NCBI GenBank assembly: GCA_964568675.1
Contig: CAZMQV010000017.1
Coordinates: 1-49,614, forward strand
DNA from: UPXZ01 sp964568675
GTDB lineage: Bacteria > Bacteroidota > Bacteroidia > Bacteroidales > Paludibacteraceae
Direction of reading: 5' to 3'
DNA length: 49,614 nt
Position 1 is the first letter of the stretch. Every line of letters begins with the position of its first letter. Below are positions 6,561-14,573 of the stretch, piece by piece. The notes under the pieces were generated by a model. It ran no database searches and had not been told where the DNA came from. It worked only from the letters and a program-made list of their open reading frames with translations. Both the position numbers and the translations under genes were made by a program.

Positions 6561-7478
6561 TTATTTTATTAGTTTCCCATAAAGTATCATTAATTTCAAC
6601 GCGACAACCTCCAAACTGAGATTTAATTGTGCAATTCGCTCGCTTCCATCAGCACGGTCATCACATTTCAACACTATTTTTAATTTCGTTGCAATTTCAT
6701 CTGCCTGCGGGGTCGTGATAAAACAGTTTTTTGTTTCGGCAATAACTTCTTTCACATCGCCCACATCCACGCTTACAATCGGGCAGTTACACGCCATCGC
6801 TTCTTTGATAAATTGTGGTGAGCCTTCAGTATGACTCGTCATAAGACACGCGTCCACCGCATTCATCAACTGAGCTACTTGCAGGCGATTATATCCTTTT
6901 AGTTCCAAAAGTTCAACCTCGTTACCAAGAAGTCCGACGGATTTTTGAGCTAAGTCCGGGTTTTTCACCCGATTATCAAACGAACCGGCAAAGAGGATGT
7001 ATTTACTCCGCTCATTCAAATTCAAGCTTTTACGACATTCAGCTTTATCCATTGGATGAAATAGCATCGTATCCACACCGCATGGTATTACCAAACATTT
7101 CTTTTCGGTATTCGCAATTTTTCGGTTTTTCTCCGACACGAAGATATTATACTTCGAAAGTCGCATTGTAATTTTCGAAAACCGAAGCACCTTGTGATTA
7201 TTGATATCACTTCCATGATAGGTAGTAACGACTGGTATTCGACGCTGTAAGTTAGCTAAGAGACCCGATAATCCATAATGAGCATGCACGACATCCGGTT
7301 GAAAACTTTTAATCTGCTGCAACAACAACTTACGATTACTTAAATAGCCCTTAATCCCTTTCCCAACCACTCCAAATGTTTCGATAGTTACGCCCAAACG
7401 ACGCAAAGAATCCATCTGCTCCGCTATAAACGGCGCCATGCGATTGGAATTATTACTATATACTACTAATACTTTCAT
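6561..7478 (-). CDS. Glycosyltransferase family 4
   Basis: The 305-residue GT-B protein has VVHAHYGLSG and TTYHGSDIN in the N-terminal acceptor domain. The C-terminal donor domain has VIPCGVDTMLF, FAGSFDNRVKNPD and SHTEGSPQFIKEAMACNCPI, the E-x7-E motif of retaining GT4 enzymes. At 305 residues it is at the short end of the family, but both domains are present. It would add one sugar to the lipid-linked repeat at the cytoplasmic face of the membrane. Sugar and linkage are unknown. Confidence 0.88.
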   Translation of the reverse strand: MKVLVVYSNNSNRMAPFIAEQMDSLRRLGVTIETFGVVGKGIKGYLSNRKLLLQQIKSFQPDVVHAHYGLSGLLANLQRRIPVVTTYHGSDINNHKVLRFSKITMRLSKYNIFVSEKNRKIANTEKKCLVIPCGVDTMLFHPMDKAECRKSLNLNERSKYILFAGSFDNRVKNPDLAQKSVGLLGNEVELLELKGYNRLQVAQLMNAVDACLMTSHTEGSPQFIKEAMACNCPIVSVDVGDVKEVIAETKNCFITTPQADEIATKLKIVLKCDDRADGSERIAQLNLSLEVVALKLMILYGKLIK

Positions 7479-7504
7479 AAACCGCTTACAAGTTAAAAGT
7501 TTAC

Positions 7505-7547
7505 AACTAAAAACTAAAAGTTAGCTTTTATCTTTTAGTTTTTAGTT
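7505..7547. repeat. Hairpin of inverted heptamers at the 3' end of four-helix-bundle unit 2
   Basis: AACTAAAAACTAAAAG (7505-7520) is perfectly inverted at 7532-7547, giving a 16-bp stem and an 11-base loop that contains the stop codon (7528-7530) of the four-helix-bundle gene. Both arms have a 7-bp period. Bases 7506-7520 also match 7913-7927 in inverted orientation, so an alternative stem could enclose the whole gene. Confidence 0.8.
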
Positions 7548-7893
7548 TGCTTTTCAAAGTATTAATTGTTGATACCAACATGCTTACCAACTCTTGACAA
7601 TCTTTGTTTAGGCTAATATAAAGCTTTTCTTCTATAAATTCGGTATCTTTTAATAGTTCTAACCAATACATTGTTTCATTTGCTTCTTTTAATGAAATAC
7701 TGAATTTATGAATAAAGTCTAAATCGCTTTGAGCAAACTCAGCTTCTCGAATAGATGCTCCAATAGACGTACCACTTCTCAACACCTGTTTACTAAGCGT
7801 AAACTCTTTTTTATCATTCCTAAGAAACTCGGATAACCTCACTATTCGAATCGCAAAACTATAACTCTTTGTCTTCAAAACCGAATCACCCAT
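7528..7893 (-). CDS. Four-helix-bundle protein, S23 type (unit 2)
   Basis: The 121-residue protein shares the family pattern with the one at 87-461: SYSFAIRIVRLSEFL, LSKQVLRSGTSIGASI, DFIHKFSISLKEANE and MYWLELL. It starts at ATG 7891-7893. Its function is unknown. It interrupts the run of glycosyltransferase genes between a GT-C protein and a GT4 and is bordered on both sides by CTTTTAGTTTTTAGT-type repeats, a self-contained unit of about 420 bp. Its heptamers differ from those of unit 1, so the two units did not simply duplicate from each other within this locus. Confidence 0.87.
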   Translation of the reverse strand: MGDSVLKTKSYSFAIRIVRLSEFLRNDKKEFTLSKQVLRSGTSIGASIREAEFAQSDLDFIHKFSISLKEANETMYWLELLKDTEFIEEKLYISLNKDCQELVSMLVSTINTLKSKLKTKR

Positions 7894-7912
7894 ATCCGTT
7901 ATCTTCTTATAA

Positions 7913-7927
7913 CTTTTAGTTTTTAGT
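7913..7927. repeat. Right border repeat of four-helix-bundle unit 2
   Basis: CTTTTAGTTTTTAGT is a direct copy of 7532-7546 and a perfect inverted copy of 7506-7520. It lies 20 bp upstream of the four-helix-bundle start codon. Confidence 0.8.
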
Positions 7928-7938
7928 ATTTAACTCTC

Positions 7939-9348
7939 TTACACCATTCCTCTTCCTTTCAGTTTGAACCATTGCCATGCAACAAACATTAAGAAAAGAA
8001 TCGGCATATACCAGTTGAAGTACTTTTTCTGTTTATTGGTTGTCTCGCTGATTCCAAACGCCGCAAACATCAGGATAAAAGGCAACGCAGGTTGGTGAAA
8101 GCGCTCCGACTGCGCAAAAGCACTTAGAGCGAGAATAAGCAGATATCCCAGTAAAAAACTTAGCGACAACACATGCTCTTTCCATTTCTTATCTCTAATC
8201 AGGACTACGAATGCAAAAAACAAGAAGAATACTAATATTTCTTTTACATAATTACCACCATGAATAAGTTGCTGATTTTCTTGACCATCCACATTCACCA
8301 TTGTAGGAATCGGGATATTAAAAATTAACGGGGCAAAAACTGATTTTGACGCAAATGTCGCCAATGCGTTGCCACCTTCACGTTTGGCTCGAAATTCCAA
8401 AGATGTATCCTGATTTTCTGTACGCGCCTGCCACACTTCCTCCACTTCCGTAGCTATCTGCCCACCCATGAAATAACCAATTGCGACTACAACCCAAACA
8501 CCGATAACCACCCGTTTTCCCCAGCCAAGCATTTGCGAAGTGGAGAGCAACAAGGCTGTAAAAAATGAAAATAAAGCAGCTGCGCCAAGCACTGTTCTGA
8601 AAGTAAAAAGCAACACGGCAAGCAGTAACGGGACAAAAATGTTCAGGAAATTATAATTTCTGCTTCGAAGCAGAAAATCGACACGCTCAACGAAAGCAAC
8701 CGTAAGGAATACCATTTCCACTTCTTTCAGGTGAAGCCCGCAGTAAAAAATCAGGTTGGGCATCAGCATGGCGAGGATAGCGGTCATTCGCCCTGTTTCT
8801 TCTCCAAAATTGCGTTGCGCGAGGCGATAGAGAAGCACCACCGTCCAAGCGCCCCAAAGCGCTTTGAGCAGACGGGCTATCAGGATGGAATTGCCGGTAA
8901 GCAAATACACAACTGATAAATAGGTGGGATATCCGGCATCAGAATAACCTTCATTTACAAAATCAAAATAAGGAGCAAGGTATGGAATTTTAATTAATCC
9001 GACAATCCATTCGGCTCGACTATGATACCCGAACGCATCGGCTGTATCAAACTCAAAAGGCTGCCCTGTCATCGCTGTGTAAAAGATATAGCTGAAAACG
9101 ACCCAAACAAGCCTGAGTATGAGCGCTACCCAAAAGAGTCGCTTAACAAATCGTTTTTCAGTGGAATTAGCCCATTTACAAGTCAGGGTGTTGGAAAAAT
9201 AGAAGAACCCAATTACAGACACCGACCCTATCACCATCCAAACCGGCGACAACATACGTTGAAAAAAAACGAATGAAATAGCTATCAATGAAATGAAATA
9301 GAGCGCGATTGCCTTATTCGTAAAATATTTTGGAAAATAATGTAACAC
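7939..9348 (-). CDS. Polytopic membrane protein, GT39/GT-C-like glycosyltransferase
   Basis: The 469-residue protein has about ten hydrophobic segments spread over its length and a short luminal-type loop with FDTADAFGYHSRAEW after the second segment, the place where GT-C enzymes carry their acidic catalytic motif. HLKEVEMVF around residue 210 is another conserved-looking cluster. Such enzymes use undecaprenyl-phosphate-linked sugars in the periplasm. The start is GTG at 9346-9348; no better ATG is visible. It directly follows the GT4 gene at 9359-10477 and is followed by the four-helix-bundle insertion. A polymerase role cannot be excluded. Confidence 0.6.
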   Translation of the reverse strand: MLHYFPKYFTNKAIALYFISLIAISFVFFQRMLSPVWMVIGSVSVIGFFYFSNTLTCKWANSTEKRFVKRLFWVALILRLVWVVFSYIFYTAMTGQPFEFDTADAFGYHSRAEWIVGLIKIPYLAPYFDFVNEGYSDAGYPTYLSVVYLLTGNSILIARLLKALWGAWTVVLLYRLAQRNFGEETGRMTAILAMLMPNLIFYCGLHLKEVEMVFLTVAFVERVDFLLRSRNYNFLNIFVPLLLAVLLFTFRTVLGAAALFSFFTALLLSTSQMLGWGKRVVIGVWVVVAIGYFMGGQIATEVEEVWQARTENQDTSLEFRAKREGGNALATFASKSVFAPLIFNIPIPTMVNVDGQENQQLIHGGNYVKEILVFFLFFAFVVLIRDKKWKEHVLSLSFLLGYLLILALSAFAQSERFHQPALPFILMFAAFGISETTNKQKKYFNWYMPILFLMFVAWQWFKLKGRGMV

Positions 9349-9358
9349 TGTTTTTGTT

Positions 9359-10477
9359 TTATTTTATTAATGAATGATATAAAGCCAAGTATTTATCACA
9401 AGTAGCATTAATTGTATATTGTTGTTCAAACTTCTTTTTGTTGTTTTTTTTGATTGTATCCAAATCGGATTCATTCATCTCGAAATATCTATCAAAAAGT
9501 TTTTTATATTCCTCCAAATTATAATTTTTAGCTAAAAAACCATTTACATTTTGCTCTATTACATCCGGCACACCTCCCACAGGTGTTGACAAGACCGGGA
9601 GTCCCACAGCCAATGCCTCCAAAACTACCAAAGGTAGTCCTTCTTTGAGCGACGAAAGACAAAATGCGTTAGAACACAGCAAATAGTCTGCCACATTGCT
9701 TTTTAATCCTAAGAAAAACACATTTTCGTAATTTTGCATTTTCAAGTCATCCAGATAAGCCTCACCGCCATTCGGAGGCTCGCCTATTATAAGCAAAATA
9801 ATATCACGCTTATCTTCTCTGAAAAGCCGGTAAAATACTTCGCACAGCATTTCCTGATTTTTTATCGAATCAATTCGTCCCACATTCACAAATACTTTTG
9901 TTTGAACAGTTGGCTTTAACCGACTGATTTCATTTTTCACAACATCCAACTCTTTTGATAACGCCGGTGGCGCTATTCCGTTTAATATCACCGCCGCGCT
10001 ATTTATCCCATAGTATCGCTTCAACTCCGTTTCTGAAACATCGGATAATGTTACCAACGCCAATCGTTTCATCTTCACAAGAATCTTTCTCAAACATACA
10101 ACCCATTTACGAGGCTCTTCGTGTGTGGGCAAGTTATGAATCGTAAATACAAAAGTAGTTCTTTTTAACAACAATATGGATAGAACCAGATATAAAAAAG
10201 AGGATGGCAAATGCGCGTTCACTATTTCCGGTTTCATCTTTTTTAATTGACGGTATAGTTTTAAGCTAAGCATTAAATCAAAACCTTTTGTTTTGCACAT
10301 TGACACGACTTTTATTTTATCCGACAACTCTTTGATATACGTTGAGGTTTCCGGTATCGCTTTGTATGTCAGGATAGACACTTCGTTGCCGCCAGCCATC
10401 GCGTTAGCCAATTGTACAAGCAAACGTTCTGCACCCCCACTGCTATCAATTCCGGGAATAAGATGGGTAATTTTCAT
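9359..10477 (-). CDS. Glycosyltransferase family 4
   Basis: The 372-residue GT-B protein begins MKITHLIPGIDSSGGAERLL, with the GGAE loop typical of GT4. The C-terminal domain has FVNVGRIDSIKNQEML, NVFFLGLKSNVADYL and SSLKEGLPLVVLEALAVGLP, which contains the E-x7-E donor-binding motif, then STPVGGVPDVI. It would act at the inner face of the cytoplasmic membrane on the growing repeat unit. Gene spacing to both neighbours is under 11 bp, consistent with one operon. Confidence 0.9.
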   Translation of the reverse strand: MKITHLIPGIDSSGGAERLLVQLANAMAGGNEVSILTYKAIPETSTYIKELSDKIKVVSMCKTKGFDLMLSLKLYRQLKKMKPEIVNAHLPSSFLYLVLSILLLKRTTFVFTIHNLPTHEEPRKWVVCLRKILVKMKRLALVTLSDVSETELKRYYGINSAAVILNGIAPPALSKELDVVKNEISRLKPTVQTKVFVNVGRIDSIKNQEMLCEVFYRLFREDKRDIILLIIGEPPNGGEAYLDDLKMQNYENVFFLGLKSNVADYLLCSNAFCLSSLKEGLPLVVLEALAVGLPVLSTPVGGVPDVIEQNVNGFLAKNYNLEEYKKLFDRYFEMNESDLDTIKKNNKKKFEQQYTINATCDKYLALYHSLIK

Positions 10478-10483
10478 TTATAT

Positions 10484-11272
10484 TTATTTTTTGAATGAAA
10501 AATAAGCTATTTTATTCTTCAATTTGGTGAAAAAACTCTGATGTGATATTATTTTATCAAAACGTTCATAATCGGATAATATATACTCAGGGAACTGACA
10601 TTGTAGAATTTTATAACGTAAGTCATTTATTTCCTTGCGTCGAGGGTCAATTTCAGCGATAGAATTACTCATACCCGTTCCATCAAAACGACACACCAAC
10701 AAAGGAATATGCAAATATGTTACATTGTTTAAAATGATAGCTCGAAAAAAGAATTCCCAATCAGCAAACACAGGTAGATTCAAATCGTAATTGCCATAAA
10801 CATCAAACAATTCTTTTCTAATGAAAGAAGCTTGATGATGCAGAGGAGGAGTTATCCTGTAGAAATCTAATAAAGAGAGTTTATCCGGATAAGTTATTTT
10901 TCTTCTATAATAAGGTTTCACTTTAAATGAATCGCCATAAACGACATCTTTCTTATCGAGGAAAGGTAAAACTTCTTCAAGAACATTTTTGCTAAAAAAA
11001 CAATCACCCGCATTAAGAAAAAGGCAATATTCGCTTCGAGCAAATGCAATCCCTTTGTTCATCGCGTCGTAGATACCATTATCTTTTTCACTTACAAAAA
11101 CATCAATTATGCCTTCATATTTATTTACAACAGACTTAGTTTCATCGGTAGAACCTCCGTCAACAACAATTAACTCGAAGTCCTGAATGGTTTGCTCCGT
11201 AATGCTGGTAATGGTTTTCTCCAATCCCTCAGCATTATTGAAAGTTACAGATATGATTGATAACTTCATCAT
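10484..11272 (-). CDS. Glycosyltransferase family 2
   Basis: The 262-residue protein has a GT-A fold start (SIISVTFNNAEGLEKTITSI), VVDGGSTDETK around residue 36, DNGIYDAMNKGI near 83 and LNAGDCFF in place of a classical DxD motif. The combination resembles WcaE/WbdN-like GT2 enzymes from O-antigen clusters. PPLHHQASFI and VFADWEFFFRA fit the acceptor-side motifs of that subgroup. The exact sugar is not predictable. It lies 8 bp downstream of an acyltransferase gene in the same operon. Confidence 0.87.
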   Translation of the reverse strand: MMKLSIISVTFNNAEGLEKTITSITEQTIQDFELIVVDGGSTDETKSVVNKYEGIIDVFVSEKDNGIYDAMNKGIAFARSEYCLFLNAGDCFFSKNVLEEVLPFLDKKDVVYGDSFKVKPYYRRKITYPDKLSLLDFYRITPPLHHQASFIRKELFDVYGNYDLNLPVFADWEFFFRAIILNNVTYLHIPLLVCRFDGTGMSNSIAEIDPRRKEINDLRYKILQCQFPEYILSDYERFDKIISHQSFFTKLKNKIAYFSFKK

Positions 11273-11280
11273 CTTCGAAT

Positions 11281-11838
11281 TTATTCAATATAGATTTTCT
11301 TAAAATTTTTACAAGCACCTACCAGTTGCTCTTTCTGCAAATCTGTAATATTTTTCCTTAAAGTAAAGGATTCACTAAATGTATTTTCCGAAAACATTTT
11401 GCTCTTTTCCTTATCCAAATACTCTTTTAAAGAGCAAATTAACTTTGCGGGAACACCCGCATACACAGTTGATGATTCAATGCTTGTTGTTACCACACTT
11501 CCGGCGCCAATTACCACATCATCACCTATAGTTACTCCCGGCAAAATAATTGAGCCGGCTCCTATAAAGACACGATTTCCGACAGATACATTGGCCACCT
11601 TGGTGTAACCTAAATGAGTTTTTGTGCTCGCATCGTGGGCTAAAACATGCACTCGTGGAGCGAATGTAACATCATCACCAATGGAAATGTGCCAGCAATG
11701 TGAAGGGTCGATAATACAGCCTCCCATTTGTTTGAAATTTTTTCCGATTATTAATCCTTTAGATTTCAATTTTGAAAGAGATTGCTCTCCTCGAATTCTA
11801 TTCAGAATTAATTTTATTGTTTTTTTGAGACTATACAT
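11281..11838 (-). CDS. LbH-fold (hexapeptide) acyltransferase
   Basis: The 185-residue protein carries hexapeptide repeats: ISIGDDVTFAPRVHVLAHDA, VSVGNRVFIGAGSIILPGVT, IGDDVVIGAGSVVT, and the ending TVYAGVPAKLICSL. These are typical of acetyl-CoA-dependent O-acetyltransferases that decorate polysaccharides. It is about 30% charged at the C-terminus, which extends beyond the usual core by about 30 residues. Upstream, 11839-11899 is a short gap before rffA. Confidence 0.85.
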   Translation of the reverse strand: MYSLKKTIKLILNRIRGEQSLSKLKSKGLIIGKNFKQMGGCIIDPSHCWHISIGDDVTFAPRVHVLAHDASTKTHLGYTKVANVSVGNRVFIGAGSIILPGVTIGDDVVIGAGSVVTTSIESSTVYAGVPAKLICSLKEYLDKEKSKMFSENTFSESFTLRKNITDLQKEQLVGACKNFKKIYIE

Positions 11839-11899
11839 TTTGCGATTTTCAAATTCAGTTTGTTAATGTAATTTCCAAATCCAAATCCAACGAATAAGA

Positions 11900-13054
11900 T
11901 TAATATCCATTTTCACCCGAAAAGAATGATTTGATAATTTGAACAATTATTGAAACCTCATCTTCTCCCAACTCATAAAACAAGGGCAAGCGTACCAAAC
12001 AATCCGTAAATCTATCGCTGTTTGGTAATTCTCTATCATCGTGTTTGTCTTTGTAATACTCGCTTTTGTGCAGGCTCAGATAATGAAACACCGCCAAAAT
12101 GCCGCTTTGTTTGAGGTGAGTAATTAATTTTGTTCTTTCTTCCAGCGAATTACAAACCAAATAAAACATGTGCGCATTGTTGGAGGCGTATTCCGGTATC
12201 TTCGGTAGCGAAAAACAGCCTTTGTCCGTCAAGGGTTTTAATGCGTCGTAATAACTTTGCCAAATTTGTTTACGTCGCCCCTGTATGTCGTCCAAGTTTT
12301 CGATTTGCGCCCACAGAAAAGCGGCAATCACTTCCGAAGGTAAAAACGATGAACCAGTATCTACCCAGCCGTATTTATTCACTTCGCCACGAAAAAACTC
12401 CGCGCGATTGGTTCCTTTTTCCCATATAATCTCGGCACGCCCTGTAAATTTCGTATCATTAATTGACAACATACCTCCTTCACCCGAAATAATATTTTTT
12501 GTTTCGTGAAACGAGAAACATCCAAAATGCCCAATGGAGCCTAAGCTTTTACTTTCTCCATTTGAATACGTAAAATAGCCGTCAATTGACTGCGCCGCAT
12601 CTTCCACTACCAACAGATTGTACTTTTCGGACAATTGCATGATTTTCTCCATATCGCAAGCCATACCCGCGTAATGCACCGGTACGATAGCTTTAGTTTT
12701 GGGTGTTATCAGCGCTTCTATCCGGTCGGCATCCATATTCGGATTATCGACATAACTATCGGCAAAAACAATCTTAGCTCCCTGCCGCACAAAAGCCAAA
12801 GCCGATGACACAAAGGTGTAACTAGGGATAATCACTTCATCGCCGGAATGAATATCGCAAAGTATAGCCGCCATTTCGAGCGCATCGGTGCATGAAGTGG
12901 TTAGCAGACATTTTTTGAAGCCATATTTATCTTCAAAAAATCGTTGACATTTTTGCGTAAACATCCCATTGCCCGATATTTTACCGGAACGCACGGCTTC
13001 TTCGATATAACGGGTTTCTTTGCCCGTAAGGTATGGTTTATTAAAGGGTATCAT
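11900..13054 (-). CDS. rffA: TDP-4-keto-6-deoxyglucose 4-aminotransferase RffA/WecE
   Basis: The 384-residue DegT/DnrJ/EryC1 aminotransferase starts MIPFNKPYLTGKETRYIEEA and has SGNGMFTQKCQRFFE, both typical of RffA. The PLP lysine is Lys186 in SFHETKNIISGEGG, and VEDAAQ at 150-155 provides the aspartate that contacts the pyridine nitrogen. The enzyme makes TDP-4-amino-4,6-dideoxy-D-galactose (TDP-Fuc4N) from TDP-4-keto-6-deoxyglucose with glutamate. No rmlA/rmlB is in the window, so the substrate must come from elsewhere. The first 41 codons are present a second time at 14448-14573, beyond an inserted ATPase gene. Confidence 0.9.
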   Translation of the reverse strand: MIPFNKPYLTGKETRYIEEAVRSGKISGNGMFTQKCQRFFEDKYGFKKCLLTTSCTDALEMAAILCDIHSGDEVIIPSYTFVSSALAFVRQGAKIVFADSYVDNPNMDADRIEALITPKTKAIVPVHYAGMACDMEKIMQLSEKYNLLVVEDAAQSIDGYFTYSNGESKSLGSIGHFGCFSFHETKNIISGEGGMLSINDTKFTGRAEIIWEKGTNRAEFFRGEVNKYGWVDTGSSFLPSEVIAAFLWAQIENLDDIQGRRKQIWQSYYDALKPLTDKGCFSLPKIPEYASNNAHMFYLVCNSLEERTKLITHLKQSGILAVFHYLSLHKSEYYKDKHDDRELPNSDRFTDCLVRLPLFYELGEDEVSIIVQIIKSFFSGENGY

Positions 13055-13078
13055 ACTGATTGATTGATAATTGAATAT

Positions 13079-14341
13079 TTACGATACAAACAAATGTCCG
13101 AGTGAAATAATATGAACGCCTGACGCTTTATCGGTATAACTTTCTTTGCCGGCTGTAATAACGCAAAGCCCCGCCATATCGTCTAATTTTGCTTTTTCCA
13201 GTTTATTTCGCAGTTTGATTGTATTCTCTATACCTTCGGCAATATATCCACTGCCGCCAAGTTTGATTTCGCAAGCAAGCCATTTGCCGTTTCTTAGTTC
13301 AATAATAGCATCTACTTCAAGTCCGGTTTCATCACGGTAATGATACACATCTCCGCCCAAAGTTTGAGCATATACACGCAAGTCCCTTACTGCCAACGAT
13401 TCGAAAAAGTAACCCAATGTGTTAAGGTCTTGCAAAAGTTGTTTGGAAGTGAGCGAAAGAGCCGCCGTGGCAAACGACGGGTCGCAAAAATGCCATTTGG
13501 GGCTTACTCTTTGCCGAACTGCAGAACGAATATGAGTCGCCCACGCCGGTAATTCCTGTAAAATAAAAATTTGAGACAGTTGGTCGATGTATTTTCTTGC
13601 TGTTTGAGCCGAAACCGAATCGACGTCTATTTCTGCTTCTCTGGCGAGTTTACTTACTGAAACTTCGGTAGAGATATTTCTGGCTATTGCCCGCAACAAA
13701 GCCCGCATTCTTATCGGGTCGGTTTTGTTTATTTCGCTTCCGATGTTCACGCGTGAAATATCATCTAAATAATTGGACAAGTAAATTTGAGCCTGTTTTT
13801 CAGTTTTGTCGAATAAATTTGGCAAACCGCCGACAATTATTTTCTGTATAAATTCTTCGACTGTCAAACCTCCATATCCGGCAATTTTAGGTTCTTTTTC
13901 GTCAAATAACTTCCGGATATCCACTTGCGCCGTAGAACAGCCGCTTTCATAAAGCGACATAGGCAGCATTGTTATTCTACCTATTCTTCCCGCACCTGTA
14001 TGATGCGTAATATCGGCTGTCGGCGCGGCAGAACCAGCCAAAATAAATAAGCCCGTCTGTCGGCGAAGGTCGATTTCGTGCCGTACAGCATTCCACAACG
14101 AAGGAGCTAACTGCCACTCGTCGATAAATCGAGGCGTATCGCCTTTCAAAATGATTTCAGGACTGTTTTTAGCGAGTTCTATCAACGCAACAGATTCATC
14201 AATCGACACTGCGCTTTTGGAGAATCTGCGGGCAGTCGTTGATTTACCGACTGCTCTTGTTCCTTGTATAAGCACTGCTCCCATTGCGGAAAGAGTTTCG
14301 GATATTTCCCTTTCTATTAATCTATTATGGTACTCTTTCAT
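13079..14341 (-). CDS. AAA_14 / DUF4143 ATPase (passenger)
   Basis: The 420-residue protein has Walker A GTRAVGKST at residues 27-35 and Walker B RFIDEWQ at 71-77. A middle domain follows. The C-terminal DUF4143 region has EVD at 342-344 and EIK at 358-360, fitting a PD-(D/E)XK core. I use the ATG at 14339-14341; a TTG two codons upstream is less likely. A near-consensus -7 box (TACTTTG) ends only about 3 bp before the ATG, so the mRNA may be leaderless. The gene separates the intact rffA from a 41-codon copy of the rffA start. Function is unknown for the family. Confidence 0.87.
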   Translation of the reverse strand: MKEYHNRLIEREISETLSAMGAVLIQGTRAVGKSTTARRFSKSAVSIDESVALIELAKNSPEIILKGDTPRFIDEWQLAPSLWNAVRHEIDLRRQTGLFILAGSAAPTADITHHTGAGRIGRITMLPMSLYESGCSTAQVDIRKLFDEKEPKIAGYGGLTVEEFIQKIIVGGLPNLFDKTEKQAQIYLSNYLDDISRVNIGSEINKTDPIRMRALLRAIARNISTEVSVSKLAREAEIDVDSVSAQTARKYIDQLSQIFILQELPAWATHIRSAVRQRVSPKWHFCDPSFATAALSLTSKQLLQDLNTLGYFFESLAVRDLRVYAQTLGGDVYHYRDETGLEVDAIIELRNGKWLACEIKLGGSGYIAEGIENTIKLRNKLEKAKLDDMAGLCVITAGKESYTDKASGVHIISLGHLFVS

Positions 14342-14354
14342 TTGCAAAGTATTG

Positions 14355-14400
14355 CTTTTACGTTATTTACAATATAACTTTTGCGTTATTTAGAATATAA
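14355..14400. promoter_or_regulatory. Tandem 23-bp repeat at the promoter of the DUF4143 ATPase
   Basis: Two adjacent 23-bp units (14355-14377 and 14378-14400) share all but two bases; their core is CGTTATTTA followed by AATATAA. They cover the -20 to -60 region of the ATPase gene that starts at 14341. A partial third unit may follow at 14401-14408. Direct repeats of two-turn period at a promoter suggest an operator bound by a cooperating protein. Confidence 0.6.
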
Positions 14401-14447
14401 TATTTACGCAAATGTAGTTTATTTTATTCAAATAACAAAACAGTAGT

Positions 14448-14573
14448 TTACTTCAAAAACCCTTGACATCTTTGCGTAAACATCCCGTTTCCCGATATTT
14501 TACCGGAACGCACAGCTTCTTCAATATAGCGGGTTTCTTTACCTGTGAGGTAGGGTTTATTAAAGGGTATCAT
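14448..14573 (-). pseudogene. 5' stub of rffA (41 codons)
   Basis: From the ATG at 14571-14573 the minus strand reads MIPFNKPYLTGKETRYIEEA and continues to FTQRCQGFLK and a TAA at 14448-14450. It matches the first 41 codons of the intact rffA (11900-13054) with about ten base differences in 115, several at third positions. Homology ends at the ATG and at codon ~40. The ATG overlaps the TGA of the ATPase gene at 14570 (ATGA), so an earlier complete rffA was translationally coupled to that ATPase. Confidence 0.88.

Noticed and set aside
7505..7547. Simple rho-independent terminator
   Set aside because: The stem is AT-rich and its arms are copies of heptamers that recur on the other side of the gene, so a terminator does not explain the arrangement, although it may act as one.
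11900..13054. Complete enterobacterial common antigen pathway
   Set aside because: rffA, wecB and a wecD-like gene occur, but no wecA, wecC, wecF, rmlA or rmlB is visible in the window, and the remaining genes are those of a variable O-antigen or capsule locus.
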